Below, piece after piece: positions 23,808-36,199 of a DNA stretch of 64,000 bases; position 1 is the stretch's first letter; each line of letters opens with the position of its first letter. The DNA comes from Sipunculus nudus. Its lineage: Eukaryota > Annelida > Sipuncula > Golfingiida > Sipunculidae. A program made the translations under genes and the position numbers. The notes beneath the pieces were generated by a model. The model did not search any database. It was not told where the DNA came from and saw only the letters and a list, made by a program, of their open reading frames with translations. The stretch lies in contig CM049316.1 in assembly GCA_026874595.1 (NCBI GenBank), forward strand, positions 54,259,676 to 54,323,675, written 5' to 3'.

Positions 23808-24128
23808 TCATAAACATTTCGATAAGCAGTCAGCAAGTACATTGTCTATCCCTTTAATGTGTTTGATTTCAAGATTGTAATCCTGTAAGAACAAACTTCA
23901 TCTCAACAATCTTTGATTTTTACACTTCAACTTGTTTATGAACGCGAGGGGATTGTGATCACTGAAGACAGTGATAGGCTTGACTGATGAAGCAACATTA
24001 ACTTCAGAATGTTGCAATGCCAAAATCAAAGCCAAACATTCTTTTTCAATAGTGGAGTAGTTTTTCTGGTTTGCATTAAACTTTCTTGAGAAATAACGAA
24101 TTGGATGATCTATGCTATCATTGCCTTA
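23808..24128 (-). pseudogene. Gypsy RNase H fragment
   Basis: The C-terminal part of a Gypsy-class Pol protein on the minus strand. It reads HPIRYFSRKFN, YSTIEKECLALILALQH, VFSDHNPLAFINKLK, NQRLL and NLEIKHIKGIDNVLADCLSK, with the Asp of the SDHNPL motif and the closing H-I-K-G-I-D-N-V-L-A-D of the RNase H/tether region. There is a stop in place of the usual Trp after NQRLLR. It ends at TGA 23808-23810. Reverse transcriptase, integrase and the 5' LTR are absent: at about 24128 the sequence switches abruptly into repeat family C, so the element is truncated. Confidence 0.85.
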
Positions 24129-24129
24129 A

Positions 24130-24420
24130 TGTAACAACACAGCATCTTATCAAAATCCATCATATTCCTCACGGTTTCACGGCGACACCACAAAGTAGCC
24201 TAGTCACCTCTGACCTTATAACATATGCGTGGATTTTGCCATAATAAACTCGGGCGAGACAATCTATTGGTGAGTAGTTATGGTAAGTTTTGTAAAAATC
24301 CATCAAAGCCCCGGCAAGTTATCATGTGCACCCAAAGTTGACGGACGGACGGACGGTGGGTATACCTTAATAGATGGGCGTATAAAAGTCATTGAGATGT
24401 GACAGAATCCTAATCAGCTC
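24130..24420 (+). repeat. Repeat family C, second copy
   Basis: Matches 7480-7720 in order: CCACAAAGTAG, CACCTCTGACCTTAT, AATCCATCAAAGCCCCGG, then a run of ACGG and GTGGGTATACC, and CATTGAGATGTGACAGAATCC. It abuts the broken end of the Gypsy element. Confidence 0.65.
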
Positions 24421-24750
24421 TTGAGACCCATAAGATGCACCTGCTACTTAGAAGTAGATCCAGGTCAAACTTTTTGAGAAATAGTGTCGTATATGAAATT
24501 TTAAGATTTCGTATATAAAAATCATTAAAAAATCCAAAAATCATTCAAGTGTGACCAAAACCTAATCAGCTCTGAAAACCCATAAGATGCACCTGCCACT
24601 ACAATTAGAAGTAGATCTGAGTAAAACGTTTTGAGATATCACATCGCATAACAATTGTTTGAACGGACTTATGGCCCGACGTACGGACGGCCCGACAGAC
24701 GGACGGAGCTAATCACTATATATCCCCGCTGCGCTAAAGCGGGGGATAAA
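24421..24750 (+). repeat. Repeat with two direct units and a terminal GC hairpin
   Basis: The block CCCATAAGATGCACCTGC plus AGAAGTAGATC occurs twice, at about 24428 and 24588. It is followed by another ACGG run and a hairpin CCCCGCTGCGCTAAAGCGGGG at 24722-24743. Hairpins like this mark the ends of several non-autonomous elements. Confidence 0.55.
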
Positions 24751-25410
24751 GAACAACAGAATAGACTACGGGCCAAATCAGAACGGCCGAATCAATCCGG
24801 AGTTTCCACATTTTCAAGAATTTTATTGGGTCATGTGAAATTCCTTGCCCATCCGGGCCCCATTGTTATACATAAGATAACTAATACAATTTAAGACAAA
24901 TGAGATTTTCTCTTTTTGTCGATGCCTTTTCTTGTATCTTTTGGAAACTCCTGAGCCCCATCTTTGCTCTCATGAGCAAATCTATAACAGTTATAACAAA
25001 GACAAATTAAATTCCGTATTTTCAAGTAGGCCTATCTAATTATGCCTTAGGAAATTCCATAGTCAACCCGGGCCCAGTTGACCCCCACCCCTTTGTGAAA
25101 AGCTACATAGATGTAATTTAAAACAAAAGCGAAACGAGGCTTCGTTATGTTTAAGCAATTTCTTTGTTCCCAAAAGGAAGCGCTCAGCCTGCACATGCAG
25201 GCCCCGTAGGTAATTACGGGTAACTATATTTTAGCTAATACAAATATCAATTGAGAGTACCTTAATTTTCTAAGCGTTTAACTGGCCACTATATATTGAA
25301 AACCATTACTTCCCCAGGCCCCGATGGAAAACAGCACGAAAAAAAACGAAACTATGCATTTTAAGTGCCTTAGAGGACACGTGTGGTCCGCCCACAGACT
25401 CTAGTCGTCC
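24751..25410. other. Weakly repetitive, no gene
   Basis: Similar words (GAAATTCC followed by CCGGGCCC and then AATTTAA) appear near 24838 and 25050, suggesting an old tandem repeat with a unit of about 210 bases. No coding signal. Confidence 0.35.
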
Positions 25411-25417
25411 ATTTTAT

Positions 25418-25700
25418 ATTGCCTCCGCCAGGAGGGTATGCCTTCATCCCCGTTCAAATGTGTGTATGTGTGTTCACAACGTATTTCACGCAGTCATGAA
25501 CGGAATCTCATTTTCCTGAGATTCAAAATCACATTTTAATTTTCCTGAGGATCCGGTACATGATCCGGATTCAGGAACAACGACGTCATTAAGGAATATT
25601 AAAAAATGTAAATTCACTTATGCACGAATAAACCTCGTAACGTGGGCCGAATAAATGAATGCAGATTCATGACTGAGGCTGCATTCTTTTACTTAGGATA
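25418..25700 (+). repeat. Interspersed repeat family A, copy 2
   Basis: TTGCCTCCGCCAGGAGGGTA, CATCCCCGTTC, a GTGTG stretch, CACGCAGTCATGAACGGAAT and, further on, GTGGGCCGAATAAATGAATG. A second partial copy of the tail is seen at 25790-25840. Confidence 0.7.
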
Positions 25701-26618
25701 CAAATTTCTAGTATCATATATTGTCAACTGTTTGTTTTAAAAAATATATATATATCTTCCGGGAGTGCAACGCTACCTAAGGAATAGACTGTCACGTATG
25801 CACGAACCTGGAAAAATGGGCCGAGTAGCGAATGCCAACACGGTTTTGGAAGCATTCCACAAAGAATGCAAAATTAACATAGGTATCACTTTTTTTCATT
25901 GATCCCATCAGCCTTTCCATTTCACCCTCATGTAAGAAAGAATGAAGAGTGTTTTTTTATGAAAGGAAACACGAGTTTTCCATCAAGGGTATACCGAGCT
26001 ATTAGACGGTTTCATACAAGCACTATAAACCCCTCTTACCCCCCCCCCCCCACCCACACACACACATGTACCTCCACTTCAGACCCTACTCAGAATGCTG
26101 CAGCTTCAACCAAAACAAGTTTGATTAAATTACTTTCCAAATATAATTGACTGCTCTTTGTCTTAAGGCCGCAAAACCTTGCGTCATATTCGTGATGAAC
26201 TTAACGCGGCGTCATCAAGAGTATCCGATGTTTCCATAGTTACCATAATATTCTAACTTTGTTAAAACATCTGTCATGGACAAAAATCAACCAAGCGTCT
26301 CTGCTTCAATGTTCAGATTTGTTTTGTCCAATCCCTGCTTAATCTAGCTGCTAACTTGCTGTTTGTGTCATACAGGAAATGATTACTTCTGTAAAATAAG
26401 CGCTTATGGCTTTTCTACAAATTCCAGAAACCAAATTTACGGAGAAAACGACCCGTTTAAAACCATATTAGCTGCCCTAGTTGCTTCCTACTTTCAGAGG
26501 TACCCGTCTCCGTTGAACTTATAATTATAACAATACTTAATCTTCGCTAGTTCACCACGTTCTTGTGTCGCTCAGCTGTGTATTTTAGCCCAAATATTAC
26601 TGACTTTTCGGTATGCAG

Positions 26619-26763
26619 GCCGGTGTGGTATATACCCCATATATATCGCCAGATGGCGTGACTGCCTGTAGGCAACAGATTGACTCCCATTCCTCACAGC
26701 CAAATCAAACGGGCACCTGCCGCTACATCACATTGTCCCTCAAGCGGTGTGAGATTTGTAAAG
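26619..26763 (+). CDS. Internal exon of an unrecognised cysteine-rich protein
   Basis: A 145-base exon with acceptor TTTTCGGTATGCAG and donor AAAG/GTAATC, open from phase 0 to phase 1. The peptide begins AGVVYTPYISPDGVTACRQQ, continues SHSSQPNQTGTCRYITL and ends RCEICK, with four cysteines and one N-x-T site, which suits a secreted or extracellular domain. The reverse strand and the other plus frames contain stops, which supports this frame. I could not find its partner exons: no phase-0 donor before it or matching acceptor after it stood out within about 1 kb. The oppositely oriented gene ending at 27738 is a different gene. Family unknown. Confidence 0.45.
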
Positions 26764-27737
26764 GTAATCATGGGACTTTTCAGCCACGTCGCCAAAGGGA
26801 ATTAATAAGCCAACATGAGGCTCCATGTTTACTGTATCGGGAGTCCGACAATACGTCCGTTGTCTGCCTCGTAGACAGCTGGTTGGAATAATGTGTTGTA
26901 CAGCGAAGCTGCGTAAAAGCAAATCACTTTTCTTCCTTTCTCTTCAACCGTTATTTGAAATTCGGCTTTTCAGCCGGTATGTTCATCTTTACAAACATAA
27001 CACAATAACACGCATGTACCAAACAAAATCAATAAATTATTTTGATGTAGAAAATGAAGTTTATTCATTAAAATATAATTTCAGTGGTAAGTAGCCGCTA
27101 AAGTTTAAGGTTTGGTCTAAATAAGAGCCCTTCGTGATTGCTGGCAACGACTTCAAGTGACCGGTGTTATGTTTTTATAAACCCGTATCGTCTTCTTAAA
27201 TGACGTAATCAGGACAGTTCAGTAAATGAGTAACGTTTAATTCAGTCGAATTACGTATTCACTTTATAATGGGAACTGATGATAAACTTCGCCCTTAGAA
27301 GTCTTATTTTGACTTTTCATCTGGTCTTACTCATCATTATTTATCAGCCAGACAATGAACACATACCAGGCCTTTAAATACTAATCCATATCTAAGTTCT
27401 CTGTGTTTAAACTGTTGTACTCTTCAAATTTAGGGCGGCATGACTTTTTAAATGTGATTGTTAATTTCACAGATAACACGTAATTCAGTCAAACCCATCA
27501 AATCCATCCTTTCCAATCTTAATGACCCTTGACCTTTGACGAGAAAAGTAAAGCTAACCATTGCTTTGATTGTTCCAATGTAGATTTGAGACAAGATGCT
27601 TTTGACTAGGAAAGTGGCGCCAACTGTAGACGGAATGTCAAACAAACCTTGGTTCTTACGAGTTTTAAGTGCTGTGTACTAAACCGGGAAAAGATGTATA
27701 AAACAATACATGAAGTCATGAAAATACATAATGATAG

Positions 27738-30700
27738 CTAATGACTGCTCATGATAAAAGATATAACCGTGAGGACAGCAGTTAATGTTAAAGTTTTAGT
27801 ATACGTGGAGAGGGATCGGGCACCAGCGGTGATGGGTTCGCAGTACAGATTCTCTGGACAGGTAAGATTCGTCGTGATGAGGTAGTGCCAGTGGTTACAG
27901 GTTTTTAACTTGACAATAGCGCGGGCCGTCACCTGAAAAATATTGCGAGATACAGTCAATACCTTTTGTTTGAGAAGGTTGGATCCGCAATAGTTAACAA
28001 GCTAAAGATGTTATAACATTAACTCGTGGGAAATAGCATGGTGATCAGTAATACTAAAAGGAGTCTTTGCCCTTCGCCCACTGAACCCACAAACTGATAG
28101 AAACAAATATTGATTTATTTAAATATTGATAATTATTAATATTAAAACTTATCTTAATATGTAAATTGATAAAGATATCAAACAAACAACAAACCAATCA
28201 ATGATTGAATCTATGAGGTATAGGCGGCTGTAACTCTTTTTATGGTCATTATTTACAATGAAATGTGTCGTTTAGATTCGTTTGTAGTTATATTGATTAG
28301 AGCTTGTACCTTTAGACTGGCTGTGCCGTTATTTTGACAACACCATTTGTTTCCAAAGCCAAGGTTTATCCCGGTCTTCAACATTCCTTCACAACGTCTG
28401 CGGCAATGCATACTTCCGTCTGGGCATGCGCATTCCGGACATGGAAGATGAAAAGGATCCAGGTAGGACCCCTTTGATTCCACATTACACGTACAGCTGT
28501 GAGTAGGTGTAATTATAACATAAACAACGAAGGATTAACTGAGAAGAAAATAAATGGATATACACAAAATACGTCGTGTGCTTGAAAGAACATTTTATAA
28601 ATGGATTTTTGCTTTCTAAAATATGCTATAGACCAATATCACCTGACTGTGTCTCCACCGTCGCCGCTTCCATCTTTGTCACGGTCATCTTCGCCACTTC
28701 CATCTTCGCCGCTTTCCTCTTCACCACTTCCATATTGCGTTTTACTACAGTTTTATAAATAATGTTATTCTTTCATTAGTAATTGGATAAGCTTGCTAGT
28801 GTTATAGTGAGAATGTTCTGACAAAATAAACTGCAACATGGGTCACTGTTAACTGTGTATACCTTGCATCCTTTATACGCAAAACGTTTAGATGAAGGCT
28901 ATGGAGATGTCTTTCAAGGAATAGTTAGGCATATGGCTTAAGATGTATCAGTTTCAAAATTCGGTACTTTTGTACATTTAGCATGAGGCCTATCGGAGTA
29001 CTTATCGAGTTCTAAGATTTTCAATAGTTATTTGATTGATTTACAATTCACATTATGAACTAAGTTATCGAATTTAAAGAAACAGTGAAAGGTGAGCTCA
29101 GTCTCGTCATCAGCCCCTCGTACAATAAATATAATATAATATAATAATAATAAATAACAAACATACGTATACACATTGCTGGTAATGTATTTATATTATA
29201 TTCATGTATAATTTTTAATGAATTTTAGTTGATAAAAGCCACAACGGCCGCTTTGATATGCTATAAAATAAATATACAATGCTCAGGTAAAAAAAAGCGC
29301 AATGAAGGTTCGCTAAATGGAGCATTGTGCATGTAAGCTGAACAGCCGAACCACGAATACAAATCCTACGACATGGAGATACGCATGAAAGGTGTTCCCT
29401 GTACACGGGAACTCTCGGTATACTTGTGTACGAGAAACAGTGCATGTAAATAGTTTCGCTGAAGTACACGCTTTTACACCATTTCTTTTTACATTACAAA
29501 GAGACACTGCAGGTAAGAGATTTAATATGCTGCATTAAGTGAACACGTGAAATGAATGAAGGTTTAATTGTCACTATAAACACCGAGCGTAATTGTCGCT
29601 CCAGGAATAACACCCTAGACTTAGTCTTTACCACACTCCTGGGTCATATTCATCATATCTCCTTTAACAAGTCTAAGCATACAAGTCAGCCTCGCTTTTG
29701 AGGGGTCCATTCAACAACAGCGCATTCTCTGACCGCTGAAAAATGACCTGTCGGACCGAAATATATTAAACTTCTTTTGGCGTGTCGTTTGCGAGTATTT
29801 GTATTATGAGGAATGATTTTCGCTAGCTATAACTTCACATTTCAATTATACTGTAATTGGTTTCATATTTGTCAAGTTAAATTTTCGCGAGTTTCAATTT
29901 GTATTGATTCTCCAGGGTTCCATTATCGCGATGTTACTACGTACTAACGTGAACAGAGTATATACCATTATTATATCATTCCATATGTAGATGACAAATC
30001 TTAACAGTTTGACCAGGAAAAATAGGAACATCAAACGAGGGGAACACTTGTTCATTATTGATAGATAATGTAAAAGATCTAATATTTTCCATGATAACAA
30101 ACTTGTATTAACAGAACACAAACTATATTATATTATTTATGATATCAACTATAATTATGCTTTCCATTTTTGTTGACGCTACAGGCATTGATAACCTAGG
30201 ATGTGATGGAAATGACAGATCGTGTGTGTAGATGAGGCTTTTTATTCACGAAGATACTGTGAATATCGTGAAATTTAAATCCTCGCGAAAAATTACTGAC
30301 ACGGTATATGTTCGTTCACCTGGCTGCCGGCCCCTATTGGGCACACGCCTTCATTTAAAACGCCATCACTACGCGCCTTATTCTAAAATGTTGGATCGAC
30401 CTCGCCCACACTTGCAAAACTGGGAAATACATTTACAAAGCTGAATACAAATGTCAACAAACATTAACGTTATACTTATTCAACTCATTCATTCATGCAC
30501 GTTACAGGAATGTTAATTCAAGATTACACTGCAGCCAGCAAATCGTTTTAGTGTCAGCAGCGAACACGTCACGTCTTCGGGACAATTACAGAGTGGTGTG
30601 GAGAATTATCGGTTTCTTATTACGGTACTCATCATATGCTTTACAGAACACATGGTAAATAGTACTTTAAAATGTCTTTACTATTTTGCACTCACTAGTG

Positions 30701-31601
30701 ATGTTTCCACTATTTTATTATTTTTATTTCCTTTTCACAACGGAGCAAACGCAAGACTTTCAATCACCCGAACTCATTAAACACATTTTGACATAATGGA
30801 TACATAATGGTTTTTAACATAAGGACATAAACTAAAAAGACAAGTTGAAAATGGAACATCTTAGTGCACAACTGTTAAGACATTACAAGTCACAAATCAG
30901 AAAATACGATAATGGCATGTTCCCTCAGGTCTTTAATTTTTTGCATAATTAGAAGCTGTTTAGAAGTTATAATTACATCTTTTTATGGGCCATTTTACAG
31001 CGCACTGCAGCGTGCAATTCCTTAGGCTCCATGGATATCTTTAGTTTTGAGATGTTTTTTGGTGTTCTGGTTCGAGTTTACATCATAGGTTTAATGTGTT
31101 GGACTGCCTCAAGATACATTCATTCTTTATATATTCAATAAAAAGATTGTATCTTGAGGCCACACATGCAGCTTTCCATTAAACAAATTTGTTCACAGCG
31201 TTGTCCATCAATAACTTGACGTAAGCTTTTTACAACTTCCAACTCATGAACGGACATACAAAGGAATTCATATAACGAAAAGTTACTGAATAGAAACAAA
31301 AATGCTATTGATTGATAAAGTAACTATAAATTTCAAAACACTCAGAAACTCATTTTGAACGTCATAAAAAACTAATTGCGTCTCATCGTTTTGTAATATT
31401 CAACAGATTTAATGGATAATACAGAAAGAACTTATTTTCCTAGAATGTTAAAAAATTACTATAATTACATCAGTGTCCTTAACGCTGCATGAGTATAAGG
31501 GGTTCCCTGAAAGAACAAAGAACAAATAAAAAGGCAACAGAGGTAGATATTTTTTTAATAATTAGTTTATGAGTATTCATGCAAGGCCATGGGATCTCTC
31601 T

Positions 31602-31676
<75 letters not shown>

Positions 31677-32307
31677 ACACCTGGCTTAGCGACCACCGAT
31701 AGGTTTAGCGACCACCTCGAATCAACGACCACTTTTTACGGGTCCCGATATAACACCTCGCCTAGACGACGACCACGTTTTCGCGGTGCCGATGATGGTG
31801 GTTTATTCGAGGTTTCACTGTTTATGTATACAGGTGCACTTATACACACTGACATGCCATCGTTTTTTCTTCAATAAATCTCCCTTGTAGTTCACCATGC
31901 CCCGTCCCAGATGTATCTATATTTTTCTCCTTTAATTTTCATTTCCAGATTCGAACCGTATACACCTCCGGCTCAAAGTTAATTGGACTTGCCAGTCTTA
32001 CATCTATTGATCTGCGCAGGAAATCCCTCCTGTACACCTAATTAGCAGAGGTACGTGTTATGTCACAAGAACGGTGAACTATCAGTACCGTACACATAAT
32101 CGACTGAAATGTTATACTGTAAATGTTGACTTTGTTTCCTCGTCAAACTCTACACGCTCTATCCTGTCAGTTTTCCCGAATCCTCAAGTGGGATGTGCAG
32201 GATACCTGCTGTTTCCGTCAGCAAGAGTCTCAAGAAAGAAAAGAATCTCTGCAACAAATTACACCATAACTGGACGCTGGCTGGCCGCACAACCCTCTAA
32301 ACCCGTG

Positions 32308-32346
<39 letters not shown>

Positions 32347-32979
32347 CGGGCCGGGGACTCAGGCTAGTGTTTGTGAGGCCCTTCAGAGTTCAGTTAAGGG
32401 ACTGGAACAACTTGCAATGCACCCAGTAATGTCCCATTTTCAGACTATGCTTATATCCTTGATTAATAGCTGGGCTCAGAAAGTCAGTTTTTTTTTAATT
32501 ACTAGAAAATGGGGATCCGTTAGATCCCGTTGCAGAGGAATGGTAGAGATCTGCGTAGTGTGCCCCAATACCTGTAAGGTAACGAACTCCCCAGAGCCTT
32601 GTGATGTGATGCTGCCGGGAATTCAACTGTGTGTGCAAGTGTAAGGGCCAAATCGATGTGCAACCTGTAAGTAAGGGCATCTGATTTACGCTGATAGCAA
32701 AACTGGACCACTGTCATGGCCTGTTTCTGCGGATTTTCTTGGACAAACAAATAGACAGGACAATTTGTAGTTGTATATAGATGTTCATAAGAAACGTTCT
32801 AGTGGAGACACTGAAATGTCTCTTGGAATTGTTGAAAATACATTTTTTTTCTGACGGGTGAGGTGATTCTGAAAATGTGTTTTATGTTCTTACTTGGCTG
32901 AATGCTGATGGCTGTTGGCCAGAGAGGAAAACAAAAGAAATACCAGCGCGAGCCAGACTGACAGACGAAGGCGCTCCAT
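27738..32979 (-). CDS. Small cysteine-rich secreted, probably GPI-anchored protein (3 exons)
   Basis: Exon 1 is 32979-32894 (ATG at 32979; donor GTAAGA), exon 2 is 28496-28310 (acceptor CTACTCACAG, donor GTACAAG), exon 3 is 27932-27738 (acceptor ATTTTTCAG, stop TAG). Lengths 86, 187 and 195 nt give one frame: exon 1 ends two bases into a codon, exon 2 supplies the third base, and exon 2 to 3 is phase 0. The protein has 155 residues. Residues 1-24 are a signal peptide (MERLRLSVWLALVFLLFSSL). Exon 2 carries CTCN, CPECACPDG, HCRRRC and WCCQ; exon 3 carries KTCNHW, LTCPENLYC and a hydrophobic C-terminus (TLTLTAVLTVISFIM) typical of a GPI-attachment signal. NGT and NLT are possible glycosylation sites. 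There are 12 cysteines after the signal peptide. It should sit on the outer cell surface. I do not recognise the fold; VWC-like spacing in exon 2 is only suggestive. A further acceptor (TTATTGTAG) just before the ATG suggests a 5' untranslated exon. Confidence 0.62.
31605..31672. repeat. (CT)n followed by (AT)n microsatellite
   Basis: A run of CT dinucleotides turns directly into TA dinucleotides at about 31642. Confidence 0.9.
31676..31830 (+). repeat. Interspersed repeat family B
   Basis: Repeated GCGACCACC/CGACCACTTTT words followed by GGTCCCGATA and GAGGTTTCACTGT. The reverse complement of the end (ACAGTGAAACCTGTTTAATA) recurs at 56028-56047. Non-coding. Confidence 0.5.
32309..32341. repeat. 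33-base poly(C) run
   Basis: Uninterrupted C run. Runs of this kind are often miscounted in assemblies. Confidence 0.9.
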
Positions 32980-33373
32980 GCTGATGGCAGCCTACAATAA
33001 GGTTAATATATCATATCTGTTTGTCTGTCAATTACAGAGAGGCATAATCTGTAATGAATAAACATCAAAAGAACACTATCAAAATGCGTTACCCTTTATA
33101 ACTGATAACATATACATGGAAAAATTGATCTGTACGTGTTGCCTGGGTAGAGCTCGAAATAAACAAAATGGTGTCTCGTATAAGTAGATTTCTGCCAGAA
33201 TAATTAAATGATGATTATAACCTTACATATTAATATAATAAAGAATATGTTCTAAGGATATAACAAGTTATGTAACAATTACTTACTGCTATATATTAGT
33301 ATAATATATATTATATAAGCAGAATATAAATAACTATTATTTGATTGTGAAATAATAAATAATACTAACACTA

Positions 33374-33375
<2 letters not shown>

Positions 33376-33413
<38 letters not shown>
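33376..33413. repeat. (TA)n microsatellite
   Basis: About 38 bases of AT/TA dinucleotides. Confidence 0.9.
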
Positions 33414-33415
<2 letters not shown>

Positions 33416-34829
33416 TACGATAATGACAGATCAGAGATCAAAATGTGCACCTATAAGAATAACGCGCATATATATGGTGCAGATTTAAATCTGTAAAACT
33501 ATATAATATTAATACCTTAGCAGAAAATGCGTAATAGTTTGAACAGCAATATGTGTACATGTGATAACCTGCCAAATGGGATGAAGAGAGGTCAATCCAG
33601 CAAAAACTCGTCATTACATAACGGGGTACAATTTAAGGTTATTATACATAGTACATGGTCTTTTAGCGCCGCCCCACATATTCATACAACGCCCGCTTTT
33701 CAGATGTATATACTGAAGTGCCACGCGCTTCTTCGGAAGTCAGCGTGGAGCAAAGGGGGTTTGCATATGCAGGCACTAACAATATGGTTACCATATGTTT
33801 GATTTTTTTCAGTCATTTACTAATAGACACAACCTGTAAACCCGATTTTTTTTAAATTTTTCTCTAGCATGTTTTACAAAAGAGAAGTTTAACATATCTT
33901 GGTGTAAGATGAAAACAATGTATTGACGTCCGTGATTTCACAATGTAAATATGATCTGCATAATATCATAAAACACCGATGATGTGGTGCTAATATATGA
34001 TGTCACGAAACCTGAGAAACCACAGCATGGTTTTGCTCTTTACAACCAGCACTCAGCAAGTTTGGTTTAATTGATATAATATGGTTTAATTGTGATGGGA
34101 TGTTTTAGAAACAAGAGTGTTCTTTACTCACCTTTATTGCCAGTTACCGCTCCGAGACAAATATATCGTGATTTTTTGCTAGTCTCATACCGTGTTAGCC
34201 AGACCGCGCAGTCCGCGCATTAACCGGGTCATCACTGAAGCGTTTCAGATTTGTATGGTTGACAAATAGGACACATCCATCATAAACTCCAAGAAGGTCA
34301 ACAGAACCTTTAAAGAATGATTAGCACTTAGAGCTTGTAAAATATCCTCCTGGTCTCTTTTATTTTTGTTCATATATGGTTAGTTATGGTACCGTAAAGC
34401 GTCGTTTATCCGAAAAACTAAGGTAAAAAGTTTGGATAAAGGATCGTTTGGATAAATTATTCCGCATGACACACCATGATTTTCCAAATTGCCCCTCATG
34501 ACTTTACCAATGATTAACAGACATGAATTAATGAAGCTAGTCCAAAATGAACAGCATTTTTTGTTAAGTTTTCCGTCAATTTTAAAAAATTTATCATATA
34601 ATATACATTTAAATTTTTACTAATTAGCCCTAGAAAATCAAAATTCAACTCATTGCTGAATACTTTTTATTGTAGGCAACTCTAGTAAACTCTAGTAGGC
34701 AACATAATATTTACTAGGCTCATTTCCGTATGACGTTGTAGTTTAATAAAAAAAAAAATGTTCTCCGTTACCGCATGTTATATGCTATATGCACTAGTTG
34801 AGAATTCTGGTTCAACTTCAGTGTTAACA
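33414..34829. other. No recognisable gene
   Basis: AT-rich. A plus-strand ATG frame of about 91 codons at 33527-33802 has no splice or family support. At 34395-34465 the words GTTTATCCGAA and GTTTGGATAAA look like a fragment of an old inverted repeat family. This region may include the promoter of the minus-strand cysteine-rich gene, but no core element is clear. Confidence 0.35.
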
Positions 34830-36130
34830 CTATCATATGTTAACATTCCATATACCAATTATATTTCACGTATAAATGATATTCATGATAACACTCCATG
34901 ACTACCCTTCGCTTTTTTTTTCTTCATAATCTTTGGTTACCAGCCAACATACTGGTTAATACCAAAAATATATCCTTTTGAGGTCAAATTTCGGTTTAAT
35001 TCTCTAAGTTTTTAAATCCTGTGTTAACATCCAGCATCACGGTTATATGTAAGATATTATTGGCATTCTTGACAACACTAAGTTCAAGACTACTCGTTGC
35101 TTGTTTTAGTCAACATCCCTAAAGTTGTACTCTTTGTAGATAAATTACCTTTTTTCTGCTGGCCATTATCATATGTTTATATTTAATAGGCCATTTGTAT
35201 GTCAGAATATTAATGAAATTCACGACAACACACCAGATTATCCATTGTTTTATTAAATAAGCTGGTAATTACTAACTTCCCTGAAGTTCCTTGAAGTTAA
35301 TCAATACTTATTTTCTTCCATTATTCACAATCCTATGTTAATATTCAACATACCATTCATATGTCAGATATTCACAACAACTCTTCTCGGTCCAAGACCA
35401 CCTGTTGTTTTGTTATATTAGCTGTTAGCAGTCGACAACACCCAGAGTGGGTTCCTTTTTTAGTCTAAATTTAAATCTTGTATTAGGCATCATCATATGT
35501 TTACATTCAACATACCAGTTATATGCCAGATATAACTATACTAGTTGTTTATTACAAAGCTGTTACCAATCAGTATCTCCAAATGTGTGCTCCTTGAATT
35601 TTTGTTTTCAACCATTCACTATTATATGTTAACATTTAGTATATCATTTATATGTCAGATACTTCTGATATTCATAACTACTCACCTGGACTAACCCCTG
35701 CTTTACTACATAAGCCATTAGCAGTCTACATCTCCACAGGTGTGTTCCTAGACGTTAAATTTATTCTACTTTTATCTACTACCTAATGTTAACATTCAAT
35801 GTGAAATTTATATGACAGATATCAATTATCAATGATATTCATGACAATACACCAGGTCTATCGATTATTCAATTTTTAATCTTGTACTATCCATCATCAT
35901 ATGTTAACTATTAACATACCATTTATATGTCAGATATCAATGATATTCATGACAATGCTCCAGGACTGACAGTTGTTTGTTACATAAGCTGTGTACAGTC
36001 AACATTCCAAAGATGTGTTCTTTGAACTTAAAATGTTTACTTTATTACTATTTATTACATGTTAACATGCCACATGACTTTTACATTACTGATATTATTG
36101 ATATTCATGACAACACTTAAGATCTAACTA
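34830..36130. repeat. Degenerate tandem array, unit about 160 bp, nine units
   Basis: The anchor TCATATGTTAACATTCAACA recurs in variants at about 34837, 35022, 35172, 35334, 35496, 35627, 35785, 35900 and 36058. In each unit it is followed by ACCATTTATATGTCAGATAT, then TGATATTCATGACAACACT, then a variable part with ACAAGCTGTTA-like and GTGTGTTCCTTGAA-like words. Units differ by substitutions and indels, so the array is old. No coding frame is kept. Confidence 0.85.
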
Positions 36131-36199
36131 TTACTGTATTATACAAGAAGTAACAGCCAATATACTAGTTACTCCAAAAGTGTTTAAAAGCACCCAAAT

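Larger units (their letters stand above)
28497..32893 (-). other. Large intron of the cysteine-rich gene
   Basis: About 4.4 kb with no exon that I can defend. It includes the (CT)n/(AT)n microsatellite at 31605-31672, repeat family B at 31676-31830 and the C run at 32309-32341. A fairly open plus-strand stretch at 32180-32308 (containing NPQVGCAGYLLFPSARV) runs straight into the C run and has no good donor. Confidence 0.4.

Noticed and set aside
29215-29507. Extra exon of the cysteine-rich gene
   Set aside because: Two overlapping minus frames are open, but neither has good splice sites, and exons 1 and 2 already join in phase without it.
32074-32346. Plus-strand open frame ending in poly-proline
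   Set aside because: The 33-base C run creates the end; part of the frame looks protein-like but no donor or partner exon supports it.
34830-36130. CRISPR-like array
   Set aside because: Units are about 160 bases, degenerate throughout, with no short constant repeat and unique spacers; the DNA is animal.
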